Positions 61,883 through 64,000 of a DNA stretch of 64,000 bases are shown piece by piece. Both the position numbers and the translations under genes were made by a program. The stretch lies in assembly GCA_035507035.1 (NCBI GenBank), contig DATJOJ010000048.1, forward strand, positions 1 to 64,000. The letters run 5' to 3'. A model generated the notes under the pieces. That model did not search any database. It was not told the DNA's origin and saw nothing but the letters and a program-made list of their open reading frames with translations. Each line of letters opens with the position of its first letter. The stretch's first letter is position 1. Origin of the DNA: DATJOJ01 sp035507035 (GTDB lineage Bacteria > Acidobacteriota > Terriglobia > Terriglobales > Acidobacteriaceae).

Positions 61883-63249
61883 AATTTTATGATGCCGCCG
61901 AACTGGCTGGCCGGAACTTGCGTGAATCGATTTTGCGAAATTCGCTGACCACCGTTGGGGTTTCGGTGGGCGTGGCATCTTTGGTGGCGATGCTTTCGCT
62001 TGGAATTGGACTGCAGCAACTTGCAAATCGCAGGCTGGAAAAATCGGGATTGTTCGACACCGTGGTAGTGACTTCTCGGCGCGATTTGCGTGGCTTTAAT
62101 CGGGAGCAGGAAGAAAATGGGCCAGCCCCCGCTGACAGTCCTTCGCTCGATGAAGCCAAGCGCCAGCAGATCGAGAAGCTTCCCCATGTCCGCGAAGCAT
62201 ATCCCGACATTCGCTTCGTGAGCGAACTCCGGTACGATGATCAGCCGCATATAGCATCGGTCGCGGGTATACCTTCTTCCGCCAAAAGCAATGAAGCCTT
62301 TGATGGGATGCAGGGCGCGTTCTTTTCGGCAGATTCCGCGCCGGAAGCTATTTTGCAAAAGTCGTTTGCGGCGGAATTGCTGGGAAACAAACCGAGACCC
62401 GACGACGAGGTCAATGCCGCTATCTTGGCACCGTCGCTCATCCGCAAGAAACTGGTTCTGCATTATGCGGAGCGGACATCATCTCAATCTGGCGACGCGC
62501 AGGCTAAAGGCGGAGCTGCATATTCTGTGGTATCGCGGGAGCAGGCGCTCACAATTGTTGGTATCTCCGAGACCGGACCGGATGCCATGCGTGGCCAGGC
62601 CCGAGCACGAGTGTTCATACCACTCCGGCTTGCGGAAAGTTTGCACGTAATGCAACCCTCCGACCTGCGTGACACGACGAATACGGCAGGAGCACAGACC
62701 TACACGACCATCGAGGTGAGGGTAGATAGCCCGGCAAATGTGCAACCGGTTGAGGACAGCATTAAGAAGATGGGTTTCAACACATTTTCGATTACTGATG
62801 CGACCAAGAGCTTGCGGAGGTTTTTTGCCGTGTTGGATCTGTTCCTGGGGATTTTCGGGAGTTTGGCGCTCGCCGTTGCATCCATCGGAATCGTCAACAC
62901 GCTGGTCATGGCGATCCTCGAACGCCGCCGCGAGATTGGCATCATGAAAGCGATCGGGGCGAGCGATGCGGATGTCAGAGGGCTATTTTTTGCCGAAGCC
63001 GGAACCATGGGCATTTTCGGAGGAGTTCTCGGTGTCGCTCTGGGTTGGGCGCTTGGACGTTTGATCAATTTCGGAACCAACGTGTATTTGAGACGCCAGC
63101 ATTTTCCTGCCGAACAAATCTGGTTTGTGCCGTGGTGGCTGGTGAGCGGAGCGATCGTTTTTGCCGTGGTCGTCAGTTTGTTGTCGGGTTTGTATCCTGC
63201 CGCCCGGGCTGCGCGCCTCGACCCCGTCCAGGCCCTGCGCTACGAGTAG
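61879..63249 (+). CDS. MacB-type ABC transporter permease
   Basis: Layout: one N-terminal helix (LTTVGVSVGVASLVAMLSLGIG), a large periplasmic MacB-PCD domain (about 45-310), then three C-terminal FtsX-type helices (LGIFGSLALAVASIGIVNTLVMAIL, EAGTMGIFGGVLGVALGWALG and VVSLLSGLYPAARAARLDPVQALRYE). It moves substrates or lipoproteins by mechanotransmission with the ATPase. No MacA adaptor gene is next to it. The start overlaps the ATPase stop by 4 bases. Confidence 0.92.
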   Translation: MKFYDAAELAGRNLRESILRNSLTTVGVSVGVASLVAMLSLGIGLQQLANRRLEKSGLFDTVVVTSRRDLRGFNREQEENGPAPADSPSLDEAKRQQIEKLPHVREAYPDIRFVSELRYDDQPHIASVAGIPSSAKSNEAFDGMQGAFFSADSAPEAILQKSFAAELLGNKPRPDDEVNAAILAPSLIRKKLVLHYAERTSSQSGDAQAKGGAAYSVVSREQALTIVGISETGPDAMRGQARARVFIPLRLAESLHVMQPSDLRDTTNTAGAQTYTTIEVRVDSPANVQPVEDSIKKMGFNTFSITDATKSLRRFFAVLDLFLGIFGSLALAVASIGIVNTLVMAILERRREIGIMKAIGASDADVRGLFFAEAGTMGIFGGVLGVALGWALGRLINFGTNVYLRRQHFPAEQIWFVPWWLVSGAIVFAVVVSLLSGLYPAARAARLDPVQALRYE

Positions 63250-63258
63250 AGTAAGAGA

Positions 63259-64000
63259 ATGAGATTTCTCCGCATCCTGCTCCTCTTGAGTTTGTTTTCC
63301 GCAACGGCTTTTGCGCAGAGCCGGATTGATTGCAATGCACTGGACAGCCACATCCTGAAAGAAACAATTCGTTATTGTGTCATGCTGCCCGCTGGGTACG
63401 ATGCGCCTACTGCTAAATCCTATCCGGTGCTTTACTTTCTACACGGGCTGGGGGAAAACGAACAGGCTCTCTTCAAGATGGGTGGATGGGACTTAGTGGA
63501 AGACCTTCGCCGCCAGCACAAGATCACAGATTTTCTCATAGTGACTCCGGACGGAGAAGCCAGCTTCTATGTGAACTCTGTGAAAGGCAAAGTGCGGTAC
63601 AGTGACTTCTTTCTTTACGAATTCATGCCATTCATTGAAGGTAAATATCGGATTCGTCGCGAACGCACTAGCCGCGCGGTTAGCGGAATCTCGATGGGCG
63701 GGTATGGCGCATTTCGTTTTGCGTTTGCATACCCTGAGCAGTTTTCCGCAGTCAGCGCCGAAAGCGCCGCGCTCATCGCCGCTTCTCCTGATGACCTCAA
63801 CGCCATGTTGCGATCGGACACACCGATGAACCAGATCCTCGGATCAGTTTTTGGAAATCCAATCGATATAGGCCATTGGCAGCAGAACGACGTTTTTGCT
63901 CTTGCGCGCAAAAATAGAACCGCGATCCGCAGAGTGGCCATCAATTTCAACTGCGGCCGAGATGATCAGTTCAAGTTCGAAGTCAGCGGGGAGGCGCTGC
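63259..64000 (+). CDS. Secreted esterase D-like alpha/beta hydrolase (5' part, cut by right edge)
   Basis: An open frame runs to the window end. Signal peptide (RFLRILLLLSLFSATAFA), then the esterase D/S-formylglutathione-hydrolase-like pattern: PVLYFLHGLGENEQALFKM, FLIVTPDGEASFY, then SGISMGGYGAFRFAFAYP with the nucleophile Ser. The Asp/His of the triad should lie beyond or near the right edge (RDDQFKFEV). GTAAGAGA precedes the ATG 9 bases after the MacB permease stop. The substrate is unknown. Confidence 0.85.
   Translation, partial: MRFLRILLLLSLFSATAFAQSRIDCNALDSHILKETIRYCVMLPAGYDAPTAKSYPVLYFLHGLGENEQALFKMGGWDLVEDLRRQHKITDFLIVTPDGEASFYVNSVKGKVRYSDFFLYEFMPFIEGKYRIRRERTSRAVSGISMGGYGAFRFAFAYPEQFSAVSAESAALIAASPDDLNAMLRSDTPMNQILGSVFGNPIDIGHWQQNDVFALARKNRTAIRRVAINFNCGRDDQFKFEVSGEAL

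Noticed and set aside
1..64000. CRISPR arrays, rRNA genes or an intact prophage
   Set aside because: I saw no regular direct-repeat arrays, no rRNA sequence and no run of phage structural genes.

Overview
The window reads as a soil-type Acidobacteriota chromosome, most likely class Terriglobia. This is inferred from gene content, not from a marker tree. Pointers are a Ser/Thr kinase with kinesin-light-chain-like TPRs, a pro-kumamolisin peptidase with Ig-like repeats and a GCGGG-containing tail, a fused AroD-AroE protein, many small secreted proteins, FG-GAP and BNR propellers, and a PAS protein ending in a Cys4 motif. Genes are dense, spread over both strands in short operons, and mostly core or envelope functions. 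I see no CRISPR array, intact prophage or insertion sequence. The only mobile-element trace is a tyrosine-recombinase 3' remnant beside a tRNA-Val(CAC) gene near the left end.

Layout. 0-12.3 kb: the 3' part of a kinase-TPR gene, the integrase remnant, tRNA-Val, two small exported proteins, a fused membrane/spermidine-synthase-like protein, the kumamolisin, a DUF2007-type protein with an EAL-HDOD regulator, and an Arg/Gly-rich protein with a degenerate receiver domain. 12.3-22 kb: HIT hydrolase, RlpA lipoprotein (its start codon seems lost), MutY, peroxiredoxin, M28 peptidase, CoA-transferase subunits, a two-motif aspartyl protease, MOSC protein, LexA and thioredoxin. 22-29.6 kb: a sigma/anti-sigma pair whose anti-sigma factor carries a YCF48-like sensor half, then a six-gene plus-strand run (WalJ-type MBL hydrolase, zinc-finger membrane protein, Cys/His-rich exported protein, outer-membrane-like barrel, membrane protein, PHP phosphoesterase), then MsrA.

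29.7-49.1 kb: secreted propellers, 3-hydroxyacyl-CoA dehydrogenase, a DksA-type protein, a selenium-binding-protein-like protein, a site-2 protease with a zinc-ribbon tail, an orphan GvpL/F, AroDE, a PLP decarboxylase, FG-GAP protein, PgsA with AMMECR1, a PAS protein, a HExxH/TPR protein and glutamate dehydrogenase. 49.3-52.2 kb: the conserved translation operon rpsP-khpA-rimM-trmD-rplS, followed by a lone receiver protein. 52.3-64 kb: HGSNAT-like acyltransferase, YheT-like hydrolase, FmdB zinc ribbon, GH20 hexosaminidase, a three-repeat tail-anchored protein, CPBP protease, an ABC exporter, a MacB-type ATPase/permease pair, and an esterase cut by the right edge.

Taken together the genes suggest an aerobic heterotroph that degrades external protein and amino sugars (S53, M28, GH20), watches its envelope (sigma/anti-sigma, site-2 protease, RlpA, ABC exporters) and repairs oxidative damage (MutY, MsrA, peroxiredoxin, thioredoxin). 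The least explained items are the RGG-receiver protein, the 25.4-29.1 kb envelope run, the three-repeat membrane protein and the orphan GvpL/F.
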